A stretch of DNA of 64,000 nucleotides from Butyrivibrio sp. AE2015 (GCF_000420825.1 NZ_ATVR01000007.1:62001-126000); one strand, 5' to 3'; positions 1 to 8,514 are shown, counted from the stretch's first letter. Numbers and translations are program-made. Notes: generated from the letters alone by a model not told the origin.

Positions 1-28
1 GGATATGCTTTATGCATATCCTCTTTTT
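1..28 (+). terminator. intrinsic terminator of an upstream gene outside the window
   Basis: An 8-bp perfect stem (GGATATGC / GCATATCC, loop TTTAT) is followed by TCTTTTTA. The gene it terminates lies to the left of the window, so the operon beginning at 98 probably starts a new transcription unit. Confidence 0.75.
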
Positions 29-42
29 AGTTAATCGGTACA

Positions 43-64
43 ATAATGTCACAAGCGACATTAT
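43..64. promoter_or_regulatory. inverted repeat upstream of the glycosidase operon
   Basis: ATAATGTC-acaagc-GACATTAT is a perfect 8-bp inverted repeat between the upstream terminator and the ribosome site of the first operon gene. It could be a repressor/activator operator or a 5'-UTR hairpin. No convincing -35/-10 pair could be fixed here, so the role is inferred from position only. Confidence 0.4.
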
Positions 65-97
65 ATTAAATAAAAATAATATAAAGGAGAGCGAGGT

Positions 98-820
98 ATG
101 AGACACATATTTTGGGCAGGGGATTCAACTGTAGCCTGTAATAAGTTCAATACATATCCTCAGACCGGCATTGCGCAGGCCTTTGACAGATATACCAAGG
201 AAGATGTTGTGATATATAACCATGCTGTAAATGGCAGAAGCACAAAGAGCTTTATAGATGAGAGCAGACTTGCTGTTATTTATGATGAAATAACAAAAGG
301 CGATTATCTGTTTATACAGTTTGGTCATAACGATGAAAAGATAAATGATCCAACAAGATATACACAGCCACACGATGATTTTATTGTAAATCTCGGTAAA
401 TTTGTAAATGTGGCAAGAAATAAAGGGGCTTATCCGGTATTTATCACATCAGTTGAAAGAAGGCTTTTTGATGAGAATGGCAATTTAAAGCCATCTGAGC
501 ATACAGAGTATGTGAAAGGAATGAAAGAGGCAGGAGAGAAGTTTAATGTTCCTGTAGTTGATCTTTTTACAATGAGCCGCAGTTTCCTTGAAAAGACAGG
601 GGATGAAGCTTCCAAAAAGTACTATATGAATCTTGCAGCAGGTGAAGCTGATTGGGCACCTGAAGGGAAAATAGATAATTCGCATCTGAAATATGAGGGA
701 GCACTTCTTTATGCTGGAATGATAGCAAAGGGACTTTCTGAGCTTGATGAACCATATAGGTCACTTGTTATTGATAATCTGGCGCTTGCCAAATACTTAG
801 ATATTGAAACAAATGGTTGA
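98..820 (+). CDS. GDSL/SGNH acetylesterase, rhamnogalacturonan-acetylesterase-like
   Basis: 240 residues with no signal peptide, so cytoplasmic. All SGNH blocks are visible: GDS with nucleophile Ser10 at the very N-terminus, Gly46 in NGRS, Asn78 in GHND, and a DNSH catalytic pair (Asp193, His196). The form 'FWAGDSTV' and the overall length resemble rhamnogalacturonan acetylesterases (family CE12). Such enzymes remove acetyl groups from pectin or, in related members, xylan oligosaccharides. The start is an ATG preceded by a strong AAAGGAGAG site. It heads an operon with two GH43 enzymes 20-30 bp apart, so deacetylation of imported oligosaccharides before glycosidase attack is the likely job. 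Substrate (pectin versus xylan) cannot be settled from sequence alone. Confidence 0.85.
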   Translation: MRHIFWAGDSTVACNKFNTYPQTGIAQAFDRYTKEDVVIYNHAVNGRSTKSFIDESRLAVIYDEITKGDYLFIQFGHNDEKINDPTRYTQPHDDFIVNLGKFVNVARNKGAYPVFITSVERRLFDENGNLKPSEHTEYVKGMKEAGEKFNVPVVDLFTMSRSFLEKTGDEASKKYYMNLAAGEADWAPEGKIDNSHLKYEGALLYAGMIAKGLSELDEPYRSLVIDNLALAKYLDIETNG

Positions 821-842
821 TTCGTCTTGTGGAGGAGAAAAA

Positions 843-2525
843 ATGTCTTATTCAGATTTAGGCTCAAAATATAGAAATCCGATTATTTTTGCTGATTACA
901 GTGATCCTGATGTCATCAGGGTGGGTGATACATATTACCTTACTGCATCAAGCTTTAACTATACACCAGGGCTTCCAATCCTTATTTCAAAGGATCTTGT
1001 TAACTGGAAGCTTGTAAATTATGCTCTTAACAATATTAAGGAAAAGAGATTTGATATTCCCCGCCATTCAGAGGGAGTATGGGCTCCGGCTATCAGATAC
1101 CATGAAGGAGTGTTCTATATTTTTTACGGAATGCCTGATGAGGGATACTATGTTGTAAAAACTAAAGATCCTCTTGGAGAGTGGGATGAACCTGTGTGCC
1201 TTTTGGAAGGAAAAGGCCTTATTGACTGTTGCCCATTTTGGGATGATGACGGAAGGGCCTACATTATACATGGATATGCCAAGAGCAGGATTGGATTTAA
1301 GAGTATTCTTGGAATATTTGAAATGAGCCCTGATGGAACAAAGGCTCTTACTGAAGATCATTTTATCTTTAACGGAAATGATCCGGAACACCCTGCTGTG
1401 ACTATTGAGGGACCAAAGGTATATAAAAGAGATGGATATTATCATATCTGGGCTCCGGCTGGCGGTGTTACAGATGGCTATCAGGTTGCGCTTAGAAGCA
1501 AGAACATCTATGGACCTTATGAGATAAAAGAAGTAATGCATACCGGAAATACTGTTATCAATGGACCTCATCAGGGAGCCCTGGTTGATACTGTAAATGG
1601 AGATGAATGGTTTATTCATTTTCAGGACAGAGGCCTATATGGAAGAATATGCCACCTTCAGCCTGTCACCTGGAAAGATGGATGGCCAATTATAGGTAGT
1701 AACCCGGATGAAAACGGATGCGGTGAGCCTGTTTATGAATATACTAAGCCAAATGTTTCAAACGACCTTGACCTAGAGGATACAGGGCTTTTTGCATCTG
1801 ATGATTTTGAGAATGGAAAATATAATTTATCATGGCAATGGCTTGGCAATCATTATGATTCTTTTTACGGCCAGATACCTGATAAAAAAAATGGTCTAAG
1901 ATTATATGCCCTTAACACAAGTTCTGAAAATGAGCCTGTTATCTGGAAAAGTGCCAATGTTCTTACACAAAAACTGATCTATCCAATGTTTGAAATGAAG
2001 ATCAGGATGGATGCTTCCGGATTAAATATAGGTGACAGAGCAGGCGTATGTATGACAGGAGGCCAGTATATGGCCGCATATATCGAGAGAGTATCTGATG
2101 AGAAGTATGTAATAAAAACAATTCATTCAGAGGGAACGGATTCTGATAAAAAAGAAGTTACAGACAAAGATATCGATTTTTCAAAAATCTGCTATAATTA
2201 TGAACTTGCCGCTTCAGATGCGTTAAAAGACATTACATGGACCATGACATTTTCCCACTCGGATAGTAGTTTGAAATCAGAAGATATGTATTTTCAAAAT
2301 GTTCATAATCCTCTGGGAGGTGAAAATCCTAGTCTTAAAATAAAACTTAGTATTGGTGCATCAGATAATGAGAAACAGGGACTTGACCTTGGAGCCAACT
2401 ATACTCCGTCAGATCATACGTGGGTTGGTGCAAAGATTGGTATTTTTGCTATTTCTAATAATATAGAGAATTCTCACCCTGGATATGCTGACTTTATTTC
2501 TGCAAATTTAGATATTTTGGTATAG
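843..2525 (+). CDS. GH43 beta-xylosidase / alpha-L-arabinofuranosidase with C-terminal beta-sandwich
   Basis: 560 residues from the ATG at 843, which has a GGAGGAG site 6 bp upstream; an in-frame TTG at 804 lies inside the previous gene and lacks a site. Residues ~10-310 form the five-bladed GH43 propeller with the usual acidic trio: Asp21 (YSDPD), Asp128 (GLIDCC) and Glu189 (IEGPK). Residues ~330-560 look like the concanavalin-like domain found at the C-terminus of many GH43 xylosidases/arabinofuranosidases. The motif HFQDRGLYGR is typical of subfamilies acting on arabinoxylan side chains. No signal peptide, so it acts on imported oligosaccharides. Second gene of the operon. Arabinofuranosidase versus xylosidase specificity is undetermined. 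Confidence 0.88.
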   Translation: MSYSDLGSKYRNPIIFADYSDPDVIRVGDTYYLTASSFNYTPGLPILISKDLVNWKLVNYALNNIKEKRFDIPRHSEGVWAPAIRYHEGVFYIFYGMPDEGYYVVKTKDPLGEWDEPVCLLEGKGLIDCCPFWDDDGRAYIIHGYAKSRIGFKSILGIFEMSPDGTKALTEDHFIFNGNDPEHPAVTIEGPKVYKRDGYYHIWAPAGGVTDGYQVALRSKNIYGPYEIKEVMHTGNTVINGPHQGALVDTVNGDEWFIHFQDRGLYGRICHLQPVTWKDGWPIIGSNPDENGCGEPVYEYTKPNVSNDLDLEDTGLFASDDFENGKYNLSWQWLGNHYDSFYGQIPDKKNGLRLYALNTSSENEPVIWKSANVLTQKLIYPMFEMKIRMDASGLNIGDRAGVCMTGGQYMAAYIERVSDEKYVIKTIHSEGTDSDKKEVTDKDIDFSKICYNYELAASDALKDITWTMTFSHSDSSLKSEDMYFQNVHNPLGGENPSLKIKLSIGASDNEKQGLDLGANYTPSDHTWVGAKIGIFAISNNIENSHPGYADFISANLDILV

Positions 2526-2540
2526 GGGATAAAAATTATT

Positions 2541-4538
2541 ATGGATGCTGGAAATATAACTATATATGATGCAGCAAAAAAAGGGGATTTTGGGCTCGTA
2601 AAATGGATCGTAGAATATTCAAGGTCAAGCCTTAATGAATATGCTAAGGGGCACAGAACTGCTCTGCATTTTGCTGCAATGTCCGGAAATTTGCAGATGT
2701 TTAAGTATCTTACAGAAAGGTGTGGCCTTGATCCACTAAAGGGTGATATAAATCTTGTAACACCCTGGGATATAGTACATGACATTGCAGAGAACGGCTC
2801 AAAAAGTGAGTATGCTGTTGTGGGTAGTATCTGCAATCAGGAGCATAAGGAAATAGAGCTTTATCTGGAAAAAAGATATGCTCATTCCTATGATGACTTT
2901 TACAGGAATCCGATAAGAGCCGGATTTTTCCCGGATCCGTCCATTTGCAGAGTCGGTGACGATTACTACATGGTCAATTCATCATTTATCTTTTTTCCAT
3001 GTATCCCAATCTCACATTCAAAAGACCTGATACATTGGGAGATAATAGGCCATGCTATTACAAACCCTGACTGGGCTTATCTTGATGAACTTGAAGGTGG
3101 AAGGGGCTATTGGGCACCTGATATTTCTTTTTATGAAGGCAGATTCTATATAACAGCAACTTATAGACTTAATGATGTGGGACCGGTTTACCGCAGGCAG
3201 ATAGTTGTATCTTCAGAAAAGCCGGAAGGACCATACTCCGAGCCTGTGTTCATTGATGAGGATGGAATTGATCCAAGTATCTTTAATGACGATGATGGCA
3301 GAAGGTACATGCTTCTTAACAGGGGAGCCAGGATTTTCGAACTTAGTAAAGGTGGTACAAAGAAAATATCTGAGCCCCAGCTTCTTTTCTACGGAGATAA
3401 TAAAAGAGCTCCCGAGGGACCACACTTATATAAAAAAGATGGATATTATTATCTTCTCGAAGCAGAAGGCGGAACAGGCCCCGGACATATGGTAACTGTT
3501 TCAAGGAGTAGAGAACTCTTTGGAGTTTACGAACCATGCCCATATAACCCTATAATGAGACAAAAAGATCCTGATGCGCTTATTCAGCGCTGTGGACATG
3601 GTGATATGGTTGAAACTCCCGATGGCAGATGGTACATGGTCTATCTATGCGGCCGTAAAATAGGAGATGGCTACAGTATTCTTGGAAGAGAAACAGCTAT
3701 TGATCCTGTTACATGGACTGCAGACGGATGGCCGATTGTTAACGACCTTAAGGGGCCATCAACCATGCAAATCAAGCCTTTTCCTGATCTTACAGGGATT
3801 TGGGACTCAACTGATATACATAGTGAAATAGATAAAGAAAAATGTAGTACCCTTCTTGAATCGGAAGAAGTAAGTATTGTCAGGAATATATCGTCATGCG
3901 GACTTCCTCTGGATTATATGACACCTCGACCATTTAAAAATGGTGATGTGAAGTATATCAAAGGAGATGATGAGAATGAGCCTTCTTTTATAATAAAGGG
4001 TAGCAAGGCTCCTATTTCGAGTGTTGACAGTAGAAATCTGGTACTTAAAAGGCAGACATCTTTTTCATTTGAATATTCTGCATACATGGAGATTCCGAAA
4101 CTTTCTGAGGGCCAACATGCAGGTATTTCTGGCTACTATGATGAGAATACTTTTGTATTGTTTGGACTTATGAAAAAGGATGGTAAGTTGTTTGTCTTTT
4201 CTCAGGAACATATTGGAGATGAGGACAGATTGCTGGTATCAGATGAACCGGTTGACAGCTTGGCTAAAATGATCAGATTTTTCATGAATACTGATTACCT
4301 GAAAAGGACTTTAAGTTATGAGATTATTGGCGGGGATAAGCAAAATGCTGAAAAGACATATGGAAATGATTCTGAAGGCGTAATATTTGCTACACTTCCA
4401 GATGTATATTACCTGTGCGATGAAGGCTATAATAAAGGAAAACGCTTCACCGGAGCACTTGTTGGCATGTATGCTTATGGCGGTGAAAAAGCCCCTCTTA
4501 CAGTTCGGTTCAGTAATTGCAATTATATTGACATATAA
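2541..4538 (+). CDS. ankyrin-repeat / GH43 fusion glycosidase
   Basis: 665 residues. Residues ~5-110 form an ankyrin-like helical module: 'YDAAKKGDFGLVKWIV', 'TALHFAAMSGNLQMFKYL' and 'TPWDIVHD' match successive ankyrin helices. Residues ~120-420 are a complete GH43 propeller with Asp132 (FFPDPS), Asp244 (GIDPS) and Glu292 (APEGP) as the expected base, modulator and acid. The remaining ~240 residues resemble a beta-sandwich accessory domain. The fusion is uninterrupted in one frame with an AGGGGAT site before the ATG, so it is not an annotation artefact. No signal peptide. GH43 enzymes with this N-terminal part usually act as beta-xylosidase or exo-acting arabinosidase. The ankyrin part presumably mediates protein contact, perhaps with the neighbouring enzymes. 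Confidence 0.87.
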   Translation: MDAGNITIYDAAKKGDFGLVKWIVEYSRSSLNEYAKGHRTALHFAAMSGNLQMFKYLTERCGLDPLKGDINLVTPWDIVHDIAENGSKSEYAVVGSICNQEHKEIELYLEKRYAHSYDDFYRNPIRAGFFPDPSICRVGDDYYMVNSSFIFFPCIPISHSKDLIHWEIIGHAITNPDWAYLDELEGGRGYWAPDISFYEGRFYITATYRLNDVGPVYRRQIVVSSEKPEGPYSEPVFIDEDGIDPSIFNDDDGRRYMLLNRGARIFELSKGGTKKISEPQLLFYGDNKRAPEGPHLYKKDGYYYLLEAEGGTGPGHMVTVSRSRELFGVYEPCPYNPIMRQKDPDALIQRCGHGDMVETPDGRWYMVYLCGRKIGDGYSILGRETAIDPVTWTADGWPIVNDLKGPSTMQIKPFPDLTGIWDSTDIHSEIDKEKCSTLLESEEVSIVRNISSCGLPLDYMTPRPFKNGDVKYIKGDDENEPSFIIKGSKAPISSVDSRNLVLKRQTSFSFEYSAYMEIPKLSEGQHAGISGYYDENTFVLFGLMKKDGKLFVFSQEHIGDEDRLLVSDEPVDSLAKMIRFFMNTDYLKRTLSYEIIGGDKQNAEKTYGNDSEGVIFATLPDVYYLCDEGYNKGKRFTGALVGMYAYGGEKAPLTVRFSNCNYIDI

Positions 4539-4545
4539 ATAGTGG

Positions 4546-4595
4546 AATAATTGCATTTTTACGGCTAATATAGATATATGAGTTTTGCAATTATT
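4546..4595. repeat. long-range inverted repeat just before the ribosome site of the TIM-barrel gene
   Basis: AATAATTGCA (4546-4555) and TGCAATTATT (4586-4595) are perfectly complementary across a 30-nt loop. The right arm abuts the GGAGG site of the next gene. A related palindrome, TAATTGCAATTA, sits at the end of the preceding coding region. Possibly an RNA structure tuning translation or processing; there is no U-tract, so not a terminator. Confidence 0.35.
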
Positions 4596-4609
4596 GGAGG
4601 TTACTTAAT

Positions 4610-5458
4610 ATGATGCAGATTGGTATTAGATTTCATGATACTGTAGAGCTCCCTTTTGAAGAGAGACTTACAGAAATAAAAAAGCAGGGCTTTTCCTGTG
4701 TTCATATTGCTCTTTCCAAGGTGCCAGGCTTTACTGCAGACCCAATGGCCCTTACACCAGGATATGCAATGTACTTGAGAGATGCTTTTAGAAGAGCTGA
4801 CCTTGATGTGGCTGTTCTTGGGTGTTACCTCAACCTTTCTAATCCTGATTCCGTGCAGCTTTCTGCAATTCAGGAAAAATATATGGCGCATATCCGTTTT
4901 GCCTCACTTCTTGGCTGTGGAATGGTCGGAACTGAGACGGGAGCACCAAATGTAAACTATTCTTATGATAAAGAAGCCTGCCATTCAAAAGAGGCTTTGG
5001 AAACATTTATCACTAATTTAAGACCGGTTGTAGAATATGCAGAAAAAATGGGCGTTATTGTTGCAATCGAGCCTGTTTACAGACATATTGTTTACAGCCC
5101 ACAGAGAGCAAGAGAGGTTCTTGACAGAATAGGATCTCCTAATCTTCAGATCATTTATGATCCTGTTAATCTTCTCTGGACAGATAATTACGACAGAAGA
5201 TATGAAGTGTTTGAAGAAGCTCATGATATTTTGGGAAAGGATATCTGCATGATTCATCTAAAGGACTGCGTTCTTACAGAAAATGGTGTAAAGAGCATGG
5301 GATGTGGCCTAGGAGAACTTGATTATTCAAGTATCGTGAAGTTTGCCCTTGATAATAAACCATTCATTCAGGCGACACTTGAAGATACAACTCCGGATGT
5401 GGCTGTTTCATCTCGTGAATGTATCGAAAAAGTAGAATATGAGTATCTGAAAAAGTGA
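4610..5458 (+). CDS. sugar-phosphate isomerase/epimerase-like TIM-barrel protein
   Basis: 282 residues belonging to the xylose-isomerase-like (AP_endonuc_2) superfamily. Metal-ligand positions are visible at the ends of barrel strands: GTETGAP, AIEPV, YDPVN, HLKD and ATLE. The start is the first ATG of an ATGATG pair, with a strong TTGGAGG site. It is the last gene of the glycosidase operon, 71 bp after the ankyrin-GH43 gene, and is followed by a strong terminator. The superfamily covers epimerases, isomerases and dehydratases of sugars, sugar acids and inositols, so the exact reaction is not predictable. Context suggests conversion of a released monosaccharide. Confidence 0.8.
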   Translation: MMQIGIRFHDTVELPFEERLTEIKKQGFSCVHIALSKVPGFTADPMALTPGYAMYLRDAFRRADLDVAVLGCYLNLSNPDSVQLSAIQEKYMAHIRFASLLGCGMVGTETGAPNVNYSYDKEACHSKEALETFITNLRPVVEYAEKMGVIVAIEPVYRHIVYSPQRAREVLDRIGSPNLQIIYDPVNLLWTDNYDRRYEVFEEAHDILGKDICMIHLKDCVLTENGVKSMGCGLGELDYSSIVKFALDNKPFIQATLEDTTPDVAVSSRECIEKVEYEYLKK

Positions 5459-5510
5459 AAAAACAGTGAACATTATTTGTTGTATCGATGAATAATCTTT
5501 TGAAACATAG

Positions 5511-5554
5511 ATGATTCCTGGTGTAAGTAAATTACACCAGGAATCATTTTTTTA
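5511..5554 (+). terminator. strong intrinsic terminator of the glycosidase operon
   Basis: A 16-bp perfect stem (5511-5526 with 5532-5547) with a GTAAA loop is followed by TTTTTTTAT. Confidence 0.93.
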
Positions 5555-5571
5555 TGAAAAAAAGTATATTG

Positions 5572-5602
5572 TTGACCTGGTGGTTACCACCGGGTTTATA
5601 AA
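5572..5602 (+). promoter_or_regulatory. chemoreceptor promoter with dyad-filled 19-bp spacer
   Basis: TTGACC (5572-5577) and TATAAA (5597-5602) are separated by 19 bp. That spacer and the end of the -35 box are filled by the dyad CCTGGTGGTTACCACCGGG (5576-5594), with 8 of 9 arm positions paired. A long spacer with a dyad between the boxes is the hallmark of MerR-family-activated promoters, and a MerR-family gene lies just beyond the chemoreceptor. An alternative -10, TTTATA (5595-5600), gives a 17-bp spacer, so a plain promoter with a repressor operator is possible. Confidence 0.6.
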
Positions 5603-5666
5603 ATTCCAGCATGCAAAATGGATTTGAATTTAAGTAAAACAAGGATGTTTGAGAGGAAAAGTGAAA

Positions 5667-7661
5667 ATGAAAAAGAAGAAAATTCAGTTTTCAAAAAATA
5701 GTGTTAAGACAAAACTTATTGCTCTTATGCTTTTAATTGCAATAATACCTTTAACAGTTGCTGTCGGGATCAGTTATGTAACTTCAACTAACAGTGCAAA
5801 AGAAGTTGCCAAGCAGAATCTTGATTGGCAGGCAAAATATATTGAATCAGAAATAGATAAGATGTTTACAAAGAGCCAGACAGCTCTTACAAGCTTTGCA
5901 TCATCACCACAGACGATTGCTTTCCTTAAGGGGGAACTTACTGATGCATCTGTAGTAAAGGATCAGATGGTTGATATAAATGAGTCATTTGGTGATGACA
6001 ATACGATAGTAATGTCAAATACAGAAGGTATGATGGTTCTTCGTAGTGATGACGGTGAGTTTAAGAGCATTGCTGAAAGAGATTACTTCAAGAATGCTGT
6101 TACAGGAAAACCTTATATTTCTACAATATTTGTAAGTTCAGTTACTAATACGAGAAACATCTGTATTGCAGTTCCTGTATTTGATACAGATGATAAAACA
6201 GTTATCGGTGTAGTTCACAAGACCTTTAATCCTGATGATATACATGTACTTCTGGCTGCAGAAGCTGACGAAGCATTTCTTGTAGACCAGGAAGCAACAA
6301 TGGTAGCCCATTCTGATTTTGAAATCACAGCTACAGATGAGCCTCAGGTTTTCGCAAGTTCTCCATATATGACATCAGGTGAGTCAACAGGTTTTTATAT
6401 TAGTACAGCAAAAGGATACCCTGTATATGTAAGCTATGTAAAGAATGCCGCTTCAGGTTATACAGTGTGTGCTGGTAAAGCTGAAAGTGAAGTTATAAAT
6501 GAGGCAAGAAATGGGGCAAGACTGATCATTTTCGTAGGCCTTATTATGATAATTGCTGTTTTGGTACTTGCTATTTTTATTGCCAACAGCTTTACTAAGC
6601 CAATGTTTGAAGTAAATAAGCTCTTATCATCACTTGCAAACGGTGAGTTTATCGAAATAAATAAGTATACAAACAGAAATGATGAATTTGGCCAGATGAT
6701 CAACGATTCAAATGCTGTTGTATCTAAGCTTAAGAGTATTGTAGGACATATTAAAGAGTCTTCAAGTACAGTAAATACATCTTCAGAAGAGCTTTCTGAG
6801 ATGGCTAATCAGATCGCTTCAACTACAGAGAATGTTGCTGAAGCAGTTCAGGAAATCGCTACAGGCGCTTCTGAGCAGGCAAAAGAAGTTCAGGATTCTG
6901 TTGAGAATGCAGGACTTATTACAGAAGCTATTGAGGGCGTCCAGAGCTCAACTAATGATCTTAGCGATCTTGCAACAAGAATGAAAAAGGCTTCAGAGTC
7001 TTCAAGCGAGTCTCTTACAAGCTTCCATGAAGCAAGTGAAGTTATGGCAAATATGATTGTTGAGATTTCAAAGAAAATCTCAGCTACTCAGAATGCTGTT
7101 GCTGATATTAACGACAGAGTCGAGGGAATTTCAGGAATCGCAGCTCAGACAAATCTTTTGTCATTAAATGCTACTATTGAGGCTGCAAGAGCTGGAGATG
7201 CTGGAAAAGGATTTGCAGTAGTTGCTGAAGAGATCAGAAAACTTGCAGATGATTCAGAGTCTCTTGCAAAAGAAATCCATGAAGTTATGGAAACTCTTTT
7301 AACAGAATCAAAGTCAGCAGTTAAGGCTGCAAATGAGATCATAGAAGATAACAAAGTTCAGCAGGCTGCCCTTCAGGATACGATCACTTCTGTAAACGGA
7401 ATGATCAGTGATATTGAAAAGACAGTTGAGAGAGTAGAGAAGATTTCTAGTGAGACAGATACTTGCGTAGCTTCTAACAAGAGTGTTTCTCACTCAATGT
7501 CATCTCTTTCAGCTATTTCAGAGGAAAATGCTGCTGCAACAGAGACAACAGGTGCTTCAGTTGAGGAGCTTTCTGCAACAGTAACAACACTTGCAGATTC
7601 AGCTTCAAATCTTAAAAACATTGCTGAAAAGCTCAACGAAGAGATCGAATTCTTTAAGTAA
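5667..7661 (+). CDS. methyl-accepting chemotaxis protein with periplasmic-type Cache sensor
   Basis: 664 residues from the ATG at 5667. An AGAGG site lies 10 bp upstream; the GTG at 5661 is too close to it and the TTG at 5649 has no site. Layout: basic N-terminus, membrane helix ~15-37, extracytoplasmic double-Cache-like region ~40-275 (features 'AERDYF' and 'PYIS'), second membrane helix ~283-305, HAMP ~306-360, then a long coiled-coil signalling domain. The hairpin tip that contacts CheA/CheW is clear ([16 protein letters not shown], then [10 protein letters not shown]). There is no CheR/CheB tethering pentapeptide at the C-terminus. The ligand is unknown; Cache domains often bind amino or organic acids. 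Has its own promoter and stands next to merR and two cheW genes. Confidence 0.95.
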   Translation: MKKKKIQFSKNSVKTKLIALMLLIAIIPLTVAVGISYVTSTNSAKEVAKQNLDWQAKYIESEIDKMFTKSQTALTSFASSPQTIAFLKGELTDASVVKDQMVDINESFGDDNTIVMSNTEGMMVLRSDDGEFKSIAERDYFKNAVTGKPYISTIFVSSVTNTRNICIAVPVFDTDDKTVIGVVHKTFNPDDIHVLLAAEADEAFLVDQEATMVAHSDFEITATDEPQVFASSPYMTSGESTGFYISTAKGYPVYVSYVKNAASGYTVCAGKAESEVINEARNGARLIIFVGLIMIIAVLVLAIFIANSFTKPMFEVNKLLSSLANGEFIEINKYTNRNDEFGQMINDSNAVVSKLKSIVGHIKESSSTVNTSSEELSEMANQIASTTENVAEAVQEIATGASEQAKEVQDSVENAGLITEAIEGVQSSTNDLSDLATRMKKASESSSESLTSFHEASEVMANMIVEISKKISATQNAVADINDRVEGISGIAAQTNLLSLNATIEAARAGDAGKGFAVVAEEIRKLADDSESLAKEIHEVMETLLTESKSAVKAANEIIEDNKVQQAALQDTITSVNGMISDIEKTVERVEKISSETDTCVASNKSVSHSMSSLSAISEENAAATETTGASVEELSATVTTLADSASNLKNIAEKLNEEIEFFK

Positions 7662-7669
7662 TTGAAAAT

Positions 7670-7722
7670 GAGGTATCACTCAAGCTGTGCAAAGGCCATA
7701 AAATATTGGTGATACCTCTTTT
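7670..7722. terminator. long-loop terminator hairpin overlapping the 3' end of merR
   Basis: GAGGTATCAC (7670-7679) pairs with GTGATACCTC (7709-7718), followed by TTTTC. The loop is 29 nt and is coding sequence for the last residues of the convergent merR gene. It probably terminates the chemoreceptor transcript. Confidence 0.55.
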
Positions 7723-8464
7723 CATCATCATAGAATCTGGAAACAAGCACAGCATAAATTGTATCAAAGGATCTGGAATACTTCCCGGAAATGGTCTCTT
7801 TAAACCCTTTCACGATTGTTTCATCAGCGGGAGTTCTTCCGACGATATCAATCATTTGACTTACTACGGCTGATTTTTTTATGATAAAACCCTTTTCAAT
7901 TTTCAAATAATTTGCGTACTCCCTTTCAGTTATGAGGCCATAGCAATCAAGATCGTGATTGGTCTCATTGATAGTTAATGTCGTAGCGAAGAACTGAGAA
8001 TTCTGGAATGCTTTCTGCATAGAAGAAAAGTATTCGTCTGATGGATTTGTGGTATAAGGCACAAGAAAGAAATCACCTATAACAGATTCTCTTAGTTCAA
8101 ACATGTGGTCTTTGGCCTGACGAAGATAAGAAAGATCCTTTGAGGCTTTTTGTAGGAGCATTTGATATTTAGTAATCTGATCTTCAAAATATTCAGAATG
8201 CTCTTCAAGACGTTTAATTATTTTTGGATAACTAAAATCGAATATAACGTCTTTGGTATCACTGAGTGAGAAACCAAAGGAACGATACTTTAAAATATCA
8301 ATAATAGAGCATATATCCCAGTAACTATACTCCCTGTAACCATTGTCAGGATTGATCTTTGGGTTTAGGAGCCCCTGGCGTTCATAGTGCCTTAAGGTTT
8401 CTCTACCGAAATTAAATATCTGACAGATTTCTTTTGTTGAGTATTTTGTTTCAATCATGGTCAA
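7676..8464 (-). CDS. MerR-family transcriptional regulator with C-terminal effector domain
   Basis: 262 residues. Residues ~5-72 are a MerR winged helix-turn-helix (KEICQIFNFGRETLRHYERQ, then GYREYSYWD), and a coiled-coil dimerisation helix covers ~75-120. The remaining ~140 residues are a larger effector domain of the BmrR/GyrI-like type without the cysteines of metal-sensing members, suggesting an organic ligand. The start has a GTGAGGAT site on the minus strand. It is convergent with the chemoreceptor gene (14 bp between stops) and divergent from the cheW pair, so it is positioned to control either. Candidate binding dyads lie in both promoters (5576-5594 and 8489-8504). Confidence 0.87.
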   Translation of the reverse strand: MTMIETKYSTKEICQIFNFGRETLRHYERQGLLNPKINPDNGYREYSYWDICSIIDILKYRSFGFSLSDTKDVIFDFSYPKIIKRLEEHSEYFEDQITKYQMLLQKASKDLSYLRQAKDHMFELRESVIGDFFLVPYTTNPSDEYFSSMQKAFQNSQFFATTLTINETNHDLDCYGLITEREYANYLKIEKGFIIKKSAVVSQMIDIVGRTPADETIVKGFKETISGKYSRSFDTIYAVLVSRFYDDEKRYHQYFMAFAQLE

Positions 8465-8482
8465 TCCTCACTGGAAAACATA

Positions 8483-8514
8483 TTGACTATACATAATTAT
8501 GCATTTAGTATATT
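8483..8514 (+). promoter_or_regulatory. cheW promoter with AT-rich dyad in the merR/cheW divergent region
   Basis: TTGACT (8483-8488) is followed by TAGTAT (8506-8511, 17-bp spacer) or TATATT (8509-8514, 20-bp spacer). Between the boxes lies ATACATAATTATGCAT (8489-8504), a near-perfect dyad with one mismatched pair. A MerR-type autoregulatory/activation site is plausible. The sequence does not match the dyad before the chemoreceptor. Confidence 0.5.

Noticed and set aside
1068-1619. 183-codon open frame on the minus strand
   Set aside because: Lies fully antisense to the first GH43 gene, has no ribosome site, and its translation is rich in Ser/Ile with no family resemblance.
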